Positions 24,291 to 36,214 of a stretch of DNA of 64,000 bases are shown in pieces. How positions within the stretch are numbered: position 1 is the stretch's first letter; the number at the start of each line of letters is the position of its first letter. A model generated the notes under the pieces. The model did not search any database. It had not been told where the DNA came from and saw only the letters and a program-made list of their open reading frames with translations. Where the stretch lies: the NCBI GenBank assembly GCA_037176845.1, contig JAYKXP010000168.1, forward strand, positions 1 through 64,000, given 5' to 3'. The translations under genes and the position numbers were made by a program. Origin of the DNA: Paramarasmius palmivorus. Taxonomy: Eukaryota > Basidiomycota > Agaricomycetes > Agaricales > Marasmiaceae.

Positions 24291-24449
24291 TTCTTCGAAG
24301 AAAATTGTGAAAATAAGCTTTATATTTATTTATATAATAAATAACTTATTAAATAAATAAACAATGTATTTTAAATACGCAATAATAGTAATTTAAAAGA
24401 CTATTTTTAAGAATAATAATTAAGAAAAAAAATTGTTAAAATTATATGA
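24288..24449 (-). promoter_or_regulatory. nad1 5' leader (source copy)
   Basis: About 160 bp immediately upstream of and including the nad1 start. It is repeated with only a few differences upstream of the accessory ORF at 44839-45318. Duplication including the start codon implies that it carries the promoter and/or translational leader. Confidence 0.65.
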
Positions 24450-26317
24450 AGTGCTGCAGCTTCCTCCGCTGGGAAAAGGAGATGTGAGCATTATTAGATA
24501 TAAATTAATTTTACCTGCCTCCCGTAGGGCCCGTAAGGCCCGTAGGAAGTGCTGAGTGCAGAGCTGATATAAAACAAAGTTCTAACCATTAGAAGCAAAA
24601 AGAAGCTATAGGAAAGGAGACCAGCTTTTCTTGTATTAGATTATAACGCTTTCTTATCTTGTAACACAAAATTAAACATCTTTTTTTTATGCCAAACGTA
24701 GTCTCTTCGCCTCCTACCTATTAGGTCTTTTAGGTTAGGTAACTTAGATCTGCTTAAGATAAGAAGCATTGTATAGTAAAATAATATGTACTATGATCTA
24801 TTAGAGTAATTATACTCACCTGCTACTCAAGCTACGCAAGCTACGCAAGGGAGACACCTAAATTTTTTATTAACTGTGCAAATGTAATGAACTATACTAA
24901 CAAGCAATTCCTTGTTAAAGCAAAATTTCAACTATTATTACCTAGAAAATTAGATATATAATTATGTATACGCTGCATCGAAGAAGACGAAGGAGAAATA
25001 TATCATACTCCTATCAAAATATAAAAGAGCATTTATACTATTAATAGTAACATAAAATTTTATTCTAGATTAGATGAAAATAGCCTTTTTGTAGTGCTAC
25101 ATAGCTACACATTCTAATTTAAGTCCAAATAAAGTTCTATACAATATTACAGGTAATATGGTGATGACACTCTTATCCAACAGAAATTCTAAATTAAAAA
25201 ATTTTGATTTTGCGTTGCAAGAGGACACACAATTAGACAGGTATGGTTCTTGTAATTTATATCTAAGTCTCGCTCTGTGGCCGAACAGACTGATAGAATT
25301 AACTTATTAAAAGTTAATGAAAACACTGTAACAAATATTTTATATTTATGGTAACAAACCTTATTATAACTAATATTTTTTTTAATTACAAAAATTACTT
25401 GCTGCATGCAGAGATATACTTATAATAATCTCCTTTATTATCGCTTATGATAACCTTGGCACTTAAAATTTAAACTTTTTATAAATAGCTACTGCTTGAA
25501 TACTTCATATTAATCTTTTATAAATTATGGATCAGTGCTAGCAAGCGCTAATTTGATATTTTACATTACTAAGGTTTATTGGGGACCCTACAAATCCTAT
25601 AGAACCCTATGGAAATATCCTTTGCGATAGCAAGCTAATGTAACGCAGTTAATGTTGACCTAAATTAGATTAGTATTTAATATATTTTAGTGATAGCATT
25701 TATAAAAAGTGTTTTCTTGCTCATGCTAAGCTTAACAGGGAAAAGATAAATTTTACTAATAAAGAGGTGCTTTATCCGATAAACAGGAGCTGAATAGTTC
25801 CCATAAAAATTTTATTCCTATCATCCGAACGGAGAAGAAGCAATAGGAGCCGTTAGCAATCCTTATGTTGCAAGAAGTTTTTACTAGTCCTATATCTTTT
25901 TTGAAAAACTATACCTCATTCTTGAAGAAGAGGTTACATTATAAAAAATTTAAGGCAAGGTTTAATACTCTGTAAATTATGTAATATGGGCAAGTTATTA
26001 ATTAAAAATATACTACATGAATGATAACTCAGTAGAAGGTGAAAAATAACCATAAAAAAATTAAATCTTAAAAAATTATCCTAAAAGCTTATTTACTTAT
26101 TTTATATTTCTTTTAATAAAATATTAATGTTAATTTTTTTATAATAAGATAATATAATTATCTCCGGAGGGAGGACGGGTATATAAGTAAAAAAAATATA
26201 AGTATAAATTATGTAAGAATATTTTGAATGCAACAGAAGGTAAAATACTTAATAATGTTTGCTACGTGCTACACCTACGCTTTGTGCAGTTTTAAAAAAT
26301 TAAAAAAGTGAATTAAT
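24450..26317. other. Long intergenic region upstream of nad1
   Basis: About 1.9 kb with no convincing gene. GC clusters at 24455-24560, 24700-24850, 25815-25850 and others. A 51-bp segment at 26071-26121 matches 45776-45825, the 3' tail of an accessory pseudogene, so a remnant of the same ORF probably once lay here. Confidence 0.45.
26071..26121. repeat. Copy of an accessory-ORF 3' end
   Basis: Essentially identical to 45776-45825, which spans the stop codon of the pseudogene at 45801-46569. Only the tail is present here. Confidence 0.7.
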
Positions 26318-26324
26318 TGAGGGT
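26318..26324 (-). terminator. ACCCTCA 3' element after the nad2-nad3-ORF unit
   Basis: Sense TTAAACCCTCAATTAAT, about 160 nt past the stop of the accessory ORF. Confidence 0.5.
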
Positions 26325-26481
26325 TTAATATATTTTATTATAAAATCTTAATTTAAAATACCATAATTAGAATTTGATAAAGCAGAAAATTATTTTAATC
26401 ATTTATGGTTATATTTTATAAAGAAATACTAAAAAGAATTAAAAATTAAAGATAATAGCAGTAATTTTAATAAAAATAATT

Positions 26482-27426
26482 TTATAAAGATTGGAGTCCT
26501 AGCAATACATATTTAATAAACATAATATTAAAAGCTGAGAATAGCCAGATCATAAACATACCTATATAAAAAAAGAGTAAATTACTCTTTCGTCAATAGG
26601 ACAAAATATTAACTAATTTTATTCGAATTTTGTTCCCATATTTATACTTAGATAACCAATCAAAATTATAATTTAAATCAGATAACGATTTTAAAATTAG
26701 AAAAATTATACATAAATTTATAATTATGAAAATACAAATGTATAAATTAAAACTATTTTGAAGCACATCAACTAAGTGAGCTAAATAAGTTTCATTTTCT
26801 AAAGGACAACTAGGTTCAACATTAGATGAAGATTCAAAATTATCACCTCGTTTAGTAATATCTACGTGATCTGCTGGTTGAGTTTTACTTCAAGTACTGG
26901 CTCGTCAAATACTTCTACTATCTTCAAAGGTGAAATAACTAGCACCACCACCAGCTAGAATAAAAGCCATTTTAAAAGTAGGAGGTAAAGAAACAGCTGA
27001 TGATTTAAAAACAGAGGCAGATGCCTTAATTCCGGCGCTAAAGACACTGGCACCTCCTAAAAAAGTTATTCCATCCCAAGCTTTATCCATATCTATCCTT
27101 ATATCAGAAAGTTTTAAAGTTTTGTTATCATCAATATAAATAGTATTTGAAAATAAATCACTAATAGTATAAACATAAAATTCTATATAGTAATATAACA
27201 ATATAACTAAGAACAAAAAAAATAAAAATTTGTTAATAGATTTCAAAGTAATGTATAAAAAATCAAGTCTTTTTATATAATAATATATAAAATATAAAAA
27301 GATACCGAATAAACTACCAAGCAAAAATGTAATATGAGCATAGTTATAATTTATTATATACGTTAAAAAACAAAAATTAATTATAATTTTATAAAACAGT
27401 CTAAATAAAAAATTAATTTTTTTCAT
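26482..27426 (-). CDS. Accessory membrane protein, family A
   Basis: 314 residues under code 4 (ATG 27426, UAA 26482, Trp mostly UGA). Architecture: two N-terminal hydrophobic segments; a short hydrophilic loop (IYIDDNKTLKLSDIRID); a Gly/Ala/Ser-rich hydrophobic hairpin (FLGGASVFSAGIKASASVF, then PPTFKMAFILAGGGASYF); a hydrophilic part; and a C-terminal pair of membrane helices flanking a charged loop that ends in YWRKSN. The same order is seen in the ORFs at 42967-44007 and 62231-63316. It starts 31 nt after the nad3 stop, so it may ride on the nad2-nad3 transcript, although an ACCCTCA element lies between them. Function unknown. Confidence 0.75.
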
Positions 27427-27436
27427 TGTTTATAAT

Positions 27437-27443
27437 TGAGGGT
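27437..27443 (-). terminator. ACCCTCA 3' element directly after nad3
   Basis: Sense TACGTACCCTCAATTATA lies 14 nt past the nad3 stop and 11 nt before the next ORF. This tight placement is one of the best arguments for a 3'-end or intercistronic processing role. Confidence 0.55.
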
Positions 27444-27456
27444 ACGTATGAAAATA

Positions 27457-27828
27457 TTAATTATTATTTATATTATCTGTATTAGATAATGAGATTGCTC
27501 CTGAACCTATTTCTAATACAAATCCTATAGTTAAAACAATAAAAAAAATCATGGCTACTGAGAAACCAAATACACTAACTTGATATAAACAAACTGCTGC
27601 AGGGAAAATTAAAAGTATTTCCAAATCAAATACTAGGAATAATAACCCTACAATATAAAAATGAATTTGAAATGTTGATCTAGTTTGTCCTTCTATAGCA
27701 TTAAAACCACATTCATATTGAGAAACTTTAGCTTCATCAGGTTTATGAGAAGCTAATAAAAAATTTAAAAGTAGTAAAACAATAGCTAATATAGGAACTA
27801 AAATAAATAAAAAAAGTAAATTATTCAT
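27457..27828 (-). CDS. nad3: NADH dehydrogenase subunit 3
   Basis: Complex I subunit, 123 residues. The conserved SQYECGFNAIEGQ loop with its Cys and the FDLEILLIFP motif are present. Its AUG overlaps the nad2 stop by one base (UAAUG), the usual fungal arrangement, implying coupled translation. Confidence 0.98.
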   Translation of the reverse strand: MNNLLFLFILVPILAIVLLLLNFLLASHKPDEAKVSQYECGFNAIEGQTRSTFQIHFYIVGLLFLVFDLEILLIFPAAVCLYQVSVFGFSVAMIFFIVLTIGFVLEIGSGAISLSNTDNINNN

Positions 27829-29603
27829 TATTGATTAAATAAAGATATAGATAATAATTGTGTTGTATTTAAGATTAAAGAAGGTTTAAAAATAAAAAAT
27901 AATATAGATAATGTTAAAGTAGATATTAAAAAACTATGTAAATTACTTAATTTTTCATTAGTAATATTAACTTCTGATAAATTAAATTCTAAATTTGCAT
28001 CTACTTCTTTAGAATCTTCATTTGAATTACTTTCAGAAAAGAAGAAGAATGTTTTTATTATTTTTAAATAATATGATGCACTAATTACACTAGCAACTAT
28101 AGCTATAAAAGCTATAAAATTATATCCACTTTGTATTGCTGAATATAAAACATATTGTTTTGAGAAAAATCCTATTAATGGAGGTATACCAGCCATAGAG
28201 AATAAACAAATACTGAAACTTAAACTAATTAAAGGATTTGAGAAGAATTGACCTTTAAATTCAGATATATATCTTATATCTTTAAGATTATTATTAATTA
28301 GATAACTAAATGCAATAATTATTAAAAAAATATTTAAATTAGTAATAATATATTGAATTATATAAAATATAAATGAATCTATAGATTGTTTTGAATGAAT
28401 AGCTAAAGCTAATAAAATAAATCCTATATGAGATATTGTACTATAAGCTAATAGTCTTTTTATTCTATTTTGTGCTAAACCTACTACACTACCAATTATT
28501 ATTGATAATAATGAAGTAATAAGTAATAAGTATTTTATTAATTGATCAATATTAAATTTAAATCCATTTAATTGACCAAATAATGTTAATTGGTCTATTA
28601 AATCTATATGTAAATATAAGTCTAATAATAATATTAAAATTGATATTTTTGGTATAAGAGTTAATCAAATAGTTACTATAGTAGGTGTTTCATCGTATAC
28701 ATCAGGTGATCAATTATGAAAAGGAGCAGCTGAAATTTTTATTAAAAATCCTACAAAAATAAAGATTAAACCTAAAAATATTGATCCACTTAATTCTTTA
28801 GAAAAGAAAGGATAGATAAAATCTATAAAATTATTATTTATTTCTATATAATATATAGATAGTAAACTGTAAATAGATTCAAAATTTGTTAATCCTGTAT
28901 AAGCATAAAGTAAACCTGCTCCAAATAAAATTAAACAAGATGCTAAAGCACCTAATAAAAAATATTTTAATCCAGCAGATGTAGATAACTCAGAATCTCT
29001 ATATAGTGTAGATAAAACATATAAAGAAAATGATTGTAATTCTATACTTAAATACATTGATATTAAATCAGAACTAGACATTAATAATGAAGCTCCTAAA
29101 GAACTAAATAAAACTATAATAGAATAGTTTATAGAATGACTTACAAATTTATTATTATTAAGTATAGAATAATTTTTTTGATCCGCAGTGGCGTAGACAG
29201 CAGATGAATCTATACTTTTATTTATATTATTATTTTCTAATAAGATACTATTTAATAAAGTATATAAATATGAATTTTTATGTAATGAAGTATTATATGA
29301 ATTAGGTAAATTTGAATTTTTAACTTCTATTATTCTTTCTTCTTGATTAGGTCATGAAACTAAAATAATAGACCCTATTATTAATAAAAAACTTTCTAAA
29401 ATTTGAGAATGTGTAGTAATATTGAATAATCCACTATATATCCCTATTCCTGAAAAACTATCTAAATTATAAATACTATTATAACTTAATAGACCAGAAA
29501 ATAGTAAAATTATAGCTGATATTCTATGATAAAAATCCTCAGATAATTTATCATTTATTAAAGCTTTACAAATAATTAAAATAATGATTGATAAAAAAAG
29601 CAT
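27828..29603 (-). CDS. nad2: NADH dehydrogenase subunit 2
   Basis: Complex I antiporter-like subunit, 591 residues, no intron. Conserved elements include [20 protein letters not shown], the proton-channel region [37 protein letters not shown] and [15 protein letters not shown]. The N-terminal part (about residues 20-70, DNA 29398-29552) is copied at 42478-42634 and 59171-59323 into chimeric ORFs. A hydrophilic Asn/Ser-rich stretch (about residues 85-140) is unusual. Confidence 0.97.
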
Positions 29604-30253
29604 TTAAAAACCTACATTTTTTTTTTTGAGTGATATCCTAACGGTGCGAGAGGTCCTAAAAGTAATCCTAAAAAATAGTCAGAACGGAGCAGCTGGATGA
29701 TAAATTTATCCTGCATTAAAACAAAAGCGCTAATTAATATATAGGATAAGTCTTAGGTGAATTTTAAACTAATAACATAATGGAAGGCTCCATTCTTGCA
29801 AAGCATAAAATCCAATTTAATTATTTAGAAATAAATTTTATGCTATGATAATAGTATACAGTTAAATTGTTTAAAAATTTATTTTTTTATTTAAAGACAC
29901 ACTAGTAAAATTTAACTTGTGCTAATCTACAAGGTTTAATTTTGTTTTAAGTGCAGCGTACCACACATAGAATATAAGATGCTTTATGATACTTATTTAT
30001 TACTACGCTTCTTTTTCTAGTCTCTGTTAGGAATAGAAGTATACTTCTTACTCTCCTCTCCCTAGTGAAGCAGGGGAGTATAACCTTAATACTTTAAAAA
30101 AAACAATAATAAAATAAGATCAAAATAAAATTGCGTTCGCATACTAAAGAACTTCTTATTAAAACTTTACCTAAAGTTATTATGATTCCTAACGGAAAGC
30201 TATTTAAGTGAATATTTTAATTTAATTATTTTATTAATATTACTTTATTATTA
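29604..30253. other. Spacer upstream of nad2
   Basis: No gene found; short GC clusters (29640-29700, 30000-30080). Confidence 0.4.
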
Positions 30254-30340
30254 CGGGCATTGTCGGATTTGAACCGACGACTTCAGTAGAAGTACTCGTT
30301 TTCAAGACGAGCGCCATAAACCAGACTCGACCAAATGCCC
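30254..30340 (-). tRNA. trnS(tga): tRNA-Ser(UGA)
   Basis: Type II tRNA, 87 nt, acceptor AATGCCC/GGGCATT, anticodon stem CTCGT/ACGAG with loop CTTGAAA, a long variable arm ACTTCTACTGAAGT and T loop TTCAAAT. Confidence 0.95.
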
Positions 30341-30850
30341 TTTATACTATTTAATTACTAAATTATTATAAAAATAACAAATTTTAATAATTTTATATAA
30401 CTCTATTTATACCCTTATTAAAAACAAAGATCAAGATACAGCTCCTACAGGCTACGGAAAATGCTATCATAGGAAAAAAAAAAAAGATTTATAAGCTAAT
30501 TAAAAAAAAATTAAATTATTAAAATAGTTTATTAGCCTTATATTATATTATAACATATAAAAACTTAGTAAATATAGTTACGCTAATAGTACTATTGATA
30601 ATAGTTTTGTGCTTATGCAGAAAGGTGTATAGCTAAGACTAGCCTCTTTTATATTTTTACTTTTGCTCCAGCTTCTTCTCCGTTCGGATGAATTGCTACA
30701 AGCTTAGAATATAAGCTTTTTTGCAAAGGATGTGTGGATACTATTTAGCTTCTGCGATGCATGCTATAATGGAGCATATTTTTAGAAAGTGAAGTTATGT
30801 ACATTTCTCTATTGCGAAGCAGGAGCAGCGTAAAAATATATTTATAAATT

Positions 30851-30922
30851 AAGACCTAAGGGAATTGAACCCTTATAATATCCATTATGAGCGAACTGCA
30901 TTAACCAATTATGCTAAAGTCT
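30851..30922 (-). tRNA. trnM(cat): tRNA-Met(CAU), first copy
   Basis: Acceptor AGACTTT/TAGGTCT, weak anticodon stem GTTCG/TGGAT with loop CTCATAA, T loop TTCAATT. A different tRNA from trnM at 47591; which is the initiator is not resolved. Confidence 0.85.
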
Positions 30923-31886
30923 TTCCCCTATTTTTATTATTTATCATATTCTTTTAAAAACTACTAAATTTATTATTATCCAAATCTTATAATAAAAATT
31001 AGTAATAAACCAGCACATCTTGGTAATATTTTACAATACTCCTTTTTGCGCTTCTTCCTATCATCCGAACGGAGAAGAAGCATGGAGGAGCATGAGCCAA
31101 AATATATTAGTGAACGGATTGGCTTTTCTAAATCCTGCATACTGGCTAATAAGTGCATTTGAGCGGAGAAGAGAAAAAAATTTAAATTTTAATAATCTTT
31201 CATTATTATTTTTACAGCTTAATAATAAAACTTATAATAACTGAGAAAATGTTGCTGGCCAAACAAAGATCCTTCTTCATCTTATTTTTGCTTTACTTTT
31301 GCGGGGATAAACGTATTATTATTCTACTTCTTCTACAACTCTTCGCTTCGCTAACTATGCTACTTTTATAAAGCTAAGCCAAAATTTTAGAATTGAAAAA
31401 GCTCTATACAACATTAACTGTTATCAATTAAGAAGTTGTCTATATTATTAAGTATATCCTTTTGCTGCTATACATAAAATATACACAGATAAAAGAAAGA
31501 AAGATGTTTGCTGTGCAGTTCTTAAAGAAAAGGACCGCGGCCATTCCTTAAGAAATTAAGCTATTGTGAGTGCTGCATGCTCCGCAAGAAGGATGCTGCA
31601 GAGTAGATCTAAACATTTAATTTTAAGTTAACTCTAAACCAATTCGTATTGGTATAACTAGGAAGCCATACTTGCTTGCATATGTATTTAGTAATATACT
31701 GTATTTAGTAAGCTCTAATTAAAACACGCACTGCGAAGCAAGTGAGCGTATAATATGCTAATAAATAATTTTTTTATAGTATTATTCTGCGTTATTCCCC
31801 CCCCCCCCTACGTTGTAGTGCTTTCATAGGACGGTGTAAACCTAGGTATCTAACCTGTGTTAAAAAAAAGGTGAGTGCTCGATAGA
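30923..31886. other. Spacer downstream of atp6
   Basis: About 1 kb with GC clusters (31055-31100 of the cctatcatccgaacggag family, 31569-31612 duplicated at 33006-33049) and a run of twelve C at 31797-31808. No gene. Confidence 0.45.
31569..31612. repeat. 44-bp direct repeat, copy 1
   Basis: Identical to 33006-33049. The two copies flank the atp6 transcription unit. Confidence 0.8.
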
Positions 31887-31893
31887 TGAGGGT
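31887..31893 (-). terminator. ACCCTCA 3' element after atp6
   Basis: Sense CATACGCACCCTCATC, about 55 nt past the atp6 stop. It shows the extended form CATACGCACCCTCAT also found at 62192. Confidence 0.55.
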
Positions 31894-31947
31894 GCGTATG
31901 CTGCTTAGCAGCTTTGCTACGGGTCTATATGTAAAATATTTAAATAA

Positions 31948-32715
31948 TTAGTGTAAATCTATTGCGTCTTTAAGGTATGAACATACTAATAATGTTAGAA
32001 CGAAACTTTGGATGAAAGAAACTGCTATTTCTAATCCAATTAATCCTAAGAAAATAGTAAATGGTATTAAAGTTAAAATTGCAACTATTACACTACTTGA
32101 AAATAATTTATATAAGAATGTTGATAATATTTTTAATAGAGTGTGTCCAGCTGTAAGGTTAGCAAATAATCGAACTCCTAAAGAGATTGCTCTAGCAAAA
32201 TAACTAACTAATTCTATTAAAACTATTAAAGGAACTAGTGCTAATGGTGTTCCTGAAGGTATAAAATAAGAGAAGAATTTTAATTTATGAATTGATAAAG
32301 ATAAAATTGTAACTCCCATAAATATAGTTACAGAAAAACCTAAAGTAACTATTACACTAGCATTAACTGCAAATGAATAAGGTATATTAGAAATTAAATT
32401 TCCAATTAATACATAAAAAAATATTGAATAAACAAAAGGTAAATATACTTCATTTAATGAACCTATTTGATCTTTAACCATTGTTCCTAAACTTTGATAT
32501 GATGATTCAAAAGCTATAGACCATTTAGAAGGTATTAATTTAGAATCATTGTTACCATATAAATGTAATCCTAAAATTACAAATAATGTTAGTAATGTAT
32601 ATAAACCTAAATTTGTTAAGCTTAAATTAAAAAAACCTAAAATAGGAGCATTAAATCCTATCAAACTGTTTACTTCAAATTGACTTAATGGAGATAAAAT
32701 AAATAATTGAGACAT
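31948..32715 (-). CDS. atp6: ATP synthase subunit a (Atp6)
   Basis: Fo proton-channel subunit, 255 residues. The essential Arg region (LGVRLFANLTAGHTLLKIL) and the C-terminal FIQSFVLTLLVCSYLKDAI are intact. Preceded by a long structured leader duplicated twice elsewhere (60325-60600 and 63330-63530). Confidence 0.98.
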   Translation of the reverse strand: MSQLFILSPLSQFEVNSLIGFNAPILGFFNLSLTNLGLYTLLTLFVILGLHLYGNNDSKLIPSKWSIAFESSYQSLGTMVKDQIGSLNEVYLPFVYSIFFYVLIGNLISNIPYSFAVNASVIVTLGFSVTIFMGVTILSLSIHKLKFFSYFIPSGTPLALVPLIVLIELVSYFARAISLGVRLFANLTAGHTLLKILSTFLYKLFSSSVIVAILTLIPFTIFLGLIGLEIAVSFIQSFVLTLLVCSYLKDAIDLH

Positions 32716-32796
32716 TTTAATAAATAAAAAATATTGGTGTGTCTATAATATAATTTTTGTTTCTTCAACACTTTAGATCTTACGCTACTCTTATTT

Positions 32797-32854
32797 TTGC
32801 TTTGCTGCTTTGCTGCTTTGCTGCTTTGCTGCTTTGCTGCTTTGCTGCTTTGCA
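32797..32854. repeat. tttgctgc tandem octamer
   Basis: About seven units in the atp6 leader. The two copied leaders lack it, so it expanded after or outside the duplications. Confidence 0.9.
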
Positions 32855-33005
32855 AGAAGTTGAAGGTAATACCTCCTACTGCGGAGTAAGGAGCAAGAAA
32901 AAAGTGTGAATGCTTAGACAACGCTGCTACTTCTTCGAAGTGAATGCTGCTAAGCGGCCTTAAATACTATTAAACTAAGTACTATTACTAATTCTCCATT
33001 TAAAT

Positions 33006-33049
33006 AGTGCTGCATGCTCCGCAAGAAGGATGCTGCAGAGTAGATCTAA
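33006..33049. repeat. 44-bp direct repeat, copy 2
   Basis: Identical to 31569-31612; lies between nad6 and atp6. Confidence 0.8.
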
Positions 33050-33159
33050 GAACTTAGAATTGTAGTAAAAAAGGAAAGGTTATTTCATCTAAGAAATTTG
33101 ATTTTTAAGTTTTAATATTAAATTTATTTATTTAAACAATTAGTTTATATTAGTCTCAA

Positions 33160-33783
33160 TTAGTCTTTATTAGATTTTGAAATAATTATTGTAGCAAACA
33201 TTGATAATAATAAAATAATACTTAAAGTTATTAATAATATAGCTCCATAAGTATATAAATTATGACCTAAAACTTCTATTTGTTGAAAGATTGTAATTAA
33301 TAAATCCGAAGATGAAGAATAATAAGTATTATCTACAATTGAATTAATTAAATTAATTTTTAGTATATAATAATTTGAGAATAATCCATTTGAAAAAGTA
33401 ATTTTATCTAATAAAGCTGATAAAACTGGCACATTATTATAATTAAATTTAATTATTGAAAAAATTATAAATATAAATAATGAACCTACAGCTAATGCTA
33501 AAGGTAAAGTTTTAGTATATTGACTACCTGTTTCTAAAATATCTGTAAGTTTAATATTAATCATCATAATTACAAACAAAAATAGAACAGCTATAGCCCC
33601 AACATAAACAATTATATAAGAAATTCCTATAAAATTTATTCCAATTAAAATAAGATAACCTGCAGATAATACAAAAGTACCTATTAGAAAAAGTACTGAT
33701 ATAACAGGATTTTTAGAAGTGATAGAAAAAATACTTGATAGTAATGTAGCAAAAGCTAAGATATTTATTAATAAAGTTGTCAT
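33160..33783 (-). CDS. nad6: NADH dehydrogenase subunit 6
   Basis: Complex I subunit, 207 residues, intact. Recognised by SITSKNPVISVLFLIGTFV, the GISYIIVYVGAIAVLFLFVI pi-bulge helix and the C-terminal LGHNLYTYGAILLI. No 3' element separates it from atp6, so nad6-atp6 may be one transcript. Confidence 0.97.
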   Translation of the reverse strand: MTTLLINILAFATLLSSIFSITSKNPVISVLFLIGTFVLSAGYLILIGINFIGISYIIVYVGAIAVLFLFVIMMINIKLTDILETGSQYTKTLPLALAVGSLFIFIIFSIIKFNYNNVPVLSALLDKITFSNGLFSNYYILKINLINSIVDNTYYSSSSDLLITIFQQIEVLGHNLYTYGAILLITLSIILLLSMFATIIISKSNKD

Positions 33784-35286
33784 TGTATATAGAGAAATGA
33801 AAATTTTAGCTTACTGTTTTAACCTTTTATTTTTTTTTAATTTTTATAATTATTACGACCACCTGCTTCTTCTTCGTTCTTTCAGAAGGATGCGAGAAAC
33901 ATTTGATGCGTTAGAGCAAGCGAGAGTATTTAAAATTTAATTAATAGATTATGCTTTTTTTTCCTTCGCCTTACTTTGTGATTACGCTTATGCTGCTAGC
34001 AAGAAGCTAGAGCGAGATAAAAAGAAAAAAAGGATGCGCAGGATAGTAGTAGTCGATAATTATATAAAATTTTAAAAATTTAAAGTTAAAAAATCAAAGC
34101 TTAAAGACTATCTTAAATATTTTATGTTAACTATCAATAAGTTTGATAATTAAAAAGAAAAAAAAAATTAACAAAGGAAATAGAATCACTACAAATTTTA
34201 GAGGAAGCAAGCTACTAGGGTTCTTCTTGCTCCTACTACGCACCGAAGGACCTGAAGGACCTGAAGGACCTGAAGGACCAAATGCTATTTTTTTGTATGC
34301 TTTCCGTTGTATTAATTATAGAAAATTTTAGTGACTATTACTTTTCTGCTCCGTTTGGGCACGGAACGAGTACCAACCAGTAACTTCTTTTAAAAGCAAT
34401 AAAAAAGAAGCGCAAAATAATTGCACTATAATATAAAAAAAATTTTTTTTTCTTCCACCTCCTACGGCTTCTTATCTTTTGCTCCTGCATTCTATAGAAA
34501 TAGATGTTCCTCCTTCCGAAGGAGGAAGGAAAAATATACACTACATGTGCGAAGCGCGAAGTTGCATAGGAAAGGGGTATTTACATAAAAATGTTGTAAA
34601 GTAGATAAGATAGAAGGTTTAACCTAGAATAATATAACCTGATACATAAAATTTTTAATCTTATTTATATAAAAGGATACCATACTTCAAAAGAAGATGG
34701 ATAATGCCTAAGCATTGTATTTTTAAAAACAATAAAAAAAAGTTGATTTAATCTTTATTCTAATACTGAGCTATATTGATGATAAAGATAATTAAAAAGA
34801 AAGGTAAATTATGCTGCTCATGGTTGAACTGCCGTAGATTTACATGCCTAATTTCTTCTTCTTCCTACGCTACGCAGAGGGGAAGGAATAAGCAAAAAAA
34901 AAGGCTCCTTTAATGTACTATATATTCCGTAGTTATACTTCGCAATTCTAGTCTATGCTCCGCAAGAAGGAGTCTGTAGGACTAAAGAATTATAAGAGAT
35001 ACCTTTCACTATGCGAATATAAAAACGTTAGTATAAGAATAAAGTTAATTCTTTTATTTAATTTGTAATTAAAAAAAAAAACCGATAACTAAAAAAATTA
35101 AAATTAGTTATAAGGTTTATAATAGTAATAGTGCTACTTATTATAATATTTGATAAAATTTTCCTATTATTTTATAAATACTAATTGAGTCTTAATATTA
35201 ATTATAAAAAGAACTATAGAGCTAATTCTTTTAATTTGTTGTAACGTAAATATATTATTTATATTTTTTTATATTAATAAAATATT
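33784..35286. other. Spacer upstream of nad6
   Basis: About 1.5 kb with GC clusters and a cctgaagga 9-mer repeated four times (34244-34279). Small reading frames here consist of cluster DNA. No gene. Confidence 0.45.
34244..34279. repeat. cctgaagga tandem repeat
   Basis: Four 9-bp units in spacer DNA. Confidence 0.9.
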
Positions 35287-35369
35287 GAGTAGTCTAGGAA
35301 TCGAACCTAGTACGGTTATAAACCAATTCTTTTACAGAGAATCACCATTACCAATCGGATCACCTACCC
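35287..35369 (-). tRNA. trnY(gta): tRNA-Tyr(GUA)
   Basis: Type II tRNA with acceptor GGGTAGG/ACTACTC (last pair mismatched), anticodon stem ATTCT/AGAAT, loop CTGTAAA, variable arm and T loop TTCGATT. Confidence 0.93.
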
Positions 35370-35624
35370 TTCTTTTTTTAATTTTACTTTTTCTACTTAA
35401 TAATAGTTAACATCATAGCAGCTCCATTTGGATAACAAAATATTATTTCTAACTCCTTAAGTATTAATTATAATATTAAAACGGTACTTGCTACGCTAAT
35501 AAAGCAACAATTAGGAGCAAAGCTATGAGCAGCAGAATCACTTAAAAATATAAGTAGTTTGGAGCTTAATTAGAAGAAATTTTTACTTAACTCATACAAA
35601 ACACTATCTAGAAAGTTACTATAC

Positions 35625-35729
35625 TAATGCTCCTTAAAAGAACGCTTCCATCCTTAATTATATTTGCATGCTGCAAACGCTGGAGTAGATGCCTATTGGT
35701 CTCTCAGAACGGGGAAGAGGAATGTTGCT
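35625..35729. repeat. 105-bp direct repeat, copy 1
   Basis: Identical to 36373-36477. The two copies flank trnK and trnQ, 748 bp apart, a configuration open to recombinational excision of that segment. Confidence 0.9.
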
Positions 35730-35906
35730 CTAGTAGTATGTTTTGCAAGCACAAAACTATTGTAATTGAGCAAAGAGAAAAAAGCACCCTTCCTAACTGA
35801 GCTTAATCTCCTTTTGCTGCTTCTTCATACTTATCTACTAATTGAGAAGCTTGTTTAGATAAGAACACTACTATGACCAACTTCTAAACTCTTAAATTTA
35901 ATGACT

Positions 35907-35979
35907 TGAAAACACATGGACTTGAACCAAGACTTTCCCATTAAAAGTGGGACACTCAACCTATTCGAGTTCTGTTTTC
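35907..35979 (-). tRNA. trnK(ttt): tRNA-Lys(UUU)
   Basis: Perfect acceptor GAAAACA/TGTTTTC, anticodon stem TCCCA/TGGGA with loop CTTTTAA, T loop TTCAAGT. Confidence 0.95.
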
Positions 35980-36214
35980 CTATTAAATTTATTAAATATT
36001 ATATTTATTTTTTAAACAGCAATTTGTACGTGATAACGTTAAAATGTCCCCTCGCTTCTCGGCATCCTTCTTTTCGAAGGAAGAAAAAGGAGCAACACAT
36101 CTAGATATAAACTATAAACGTAGAATTAGGATTCTGTCCTTTTGCTTATTAAAAAGCTGTGCTTAGTATGTTGCAAAAATTTTTATTATTTATTTTTTTT
36201 TTAATATAAAAAGA

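Larger units (their letters stand above)
32716..33110 (-). promoter_or_regulatory. atp6 5' leader (source copy) with hairpin
   Basis: Contains, in sense order, GAAATAACCTTTCC, GGCCGCTTAGC...CTAAGCATTCACACT and GAAGAAACAAAAATTATATT before the AUG. All three blocks recur in the same order in two copies. The GCTTAG/CTAAGC pairing is kept in one copy and changed to GCTTAA/TTAAGC in the other, which suggests an RNA stem. The source copy has been invaded by a tandem octamer (32797-32854) and by a 44-bp repeat. Confidence 0.6.

Noticed and set aside
31797..31808. C12 tract as a replication origin signal
   Set aside because: Homopolymer near GC clusters with no flanking symmetry; no evidence for an origin.
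32797..32854. Tandem octamer as a CRISPR-like array
   Set aside because: Contiguous 8-bp units without spacers; a simple tandem expansion.
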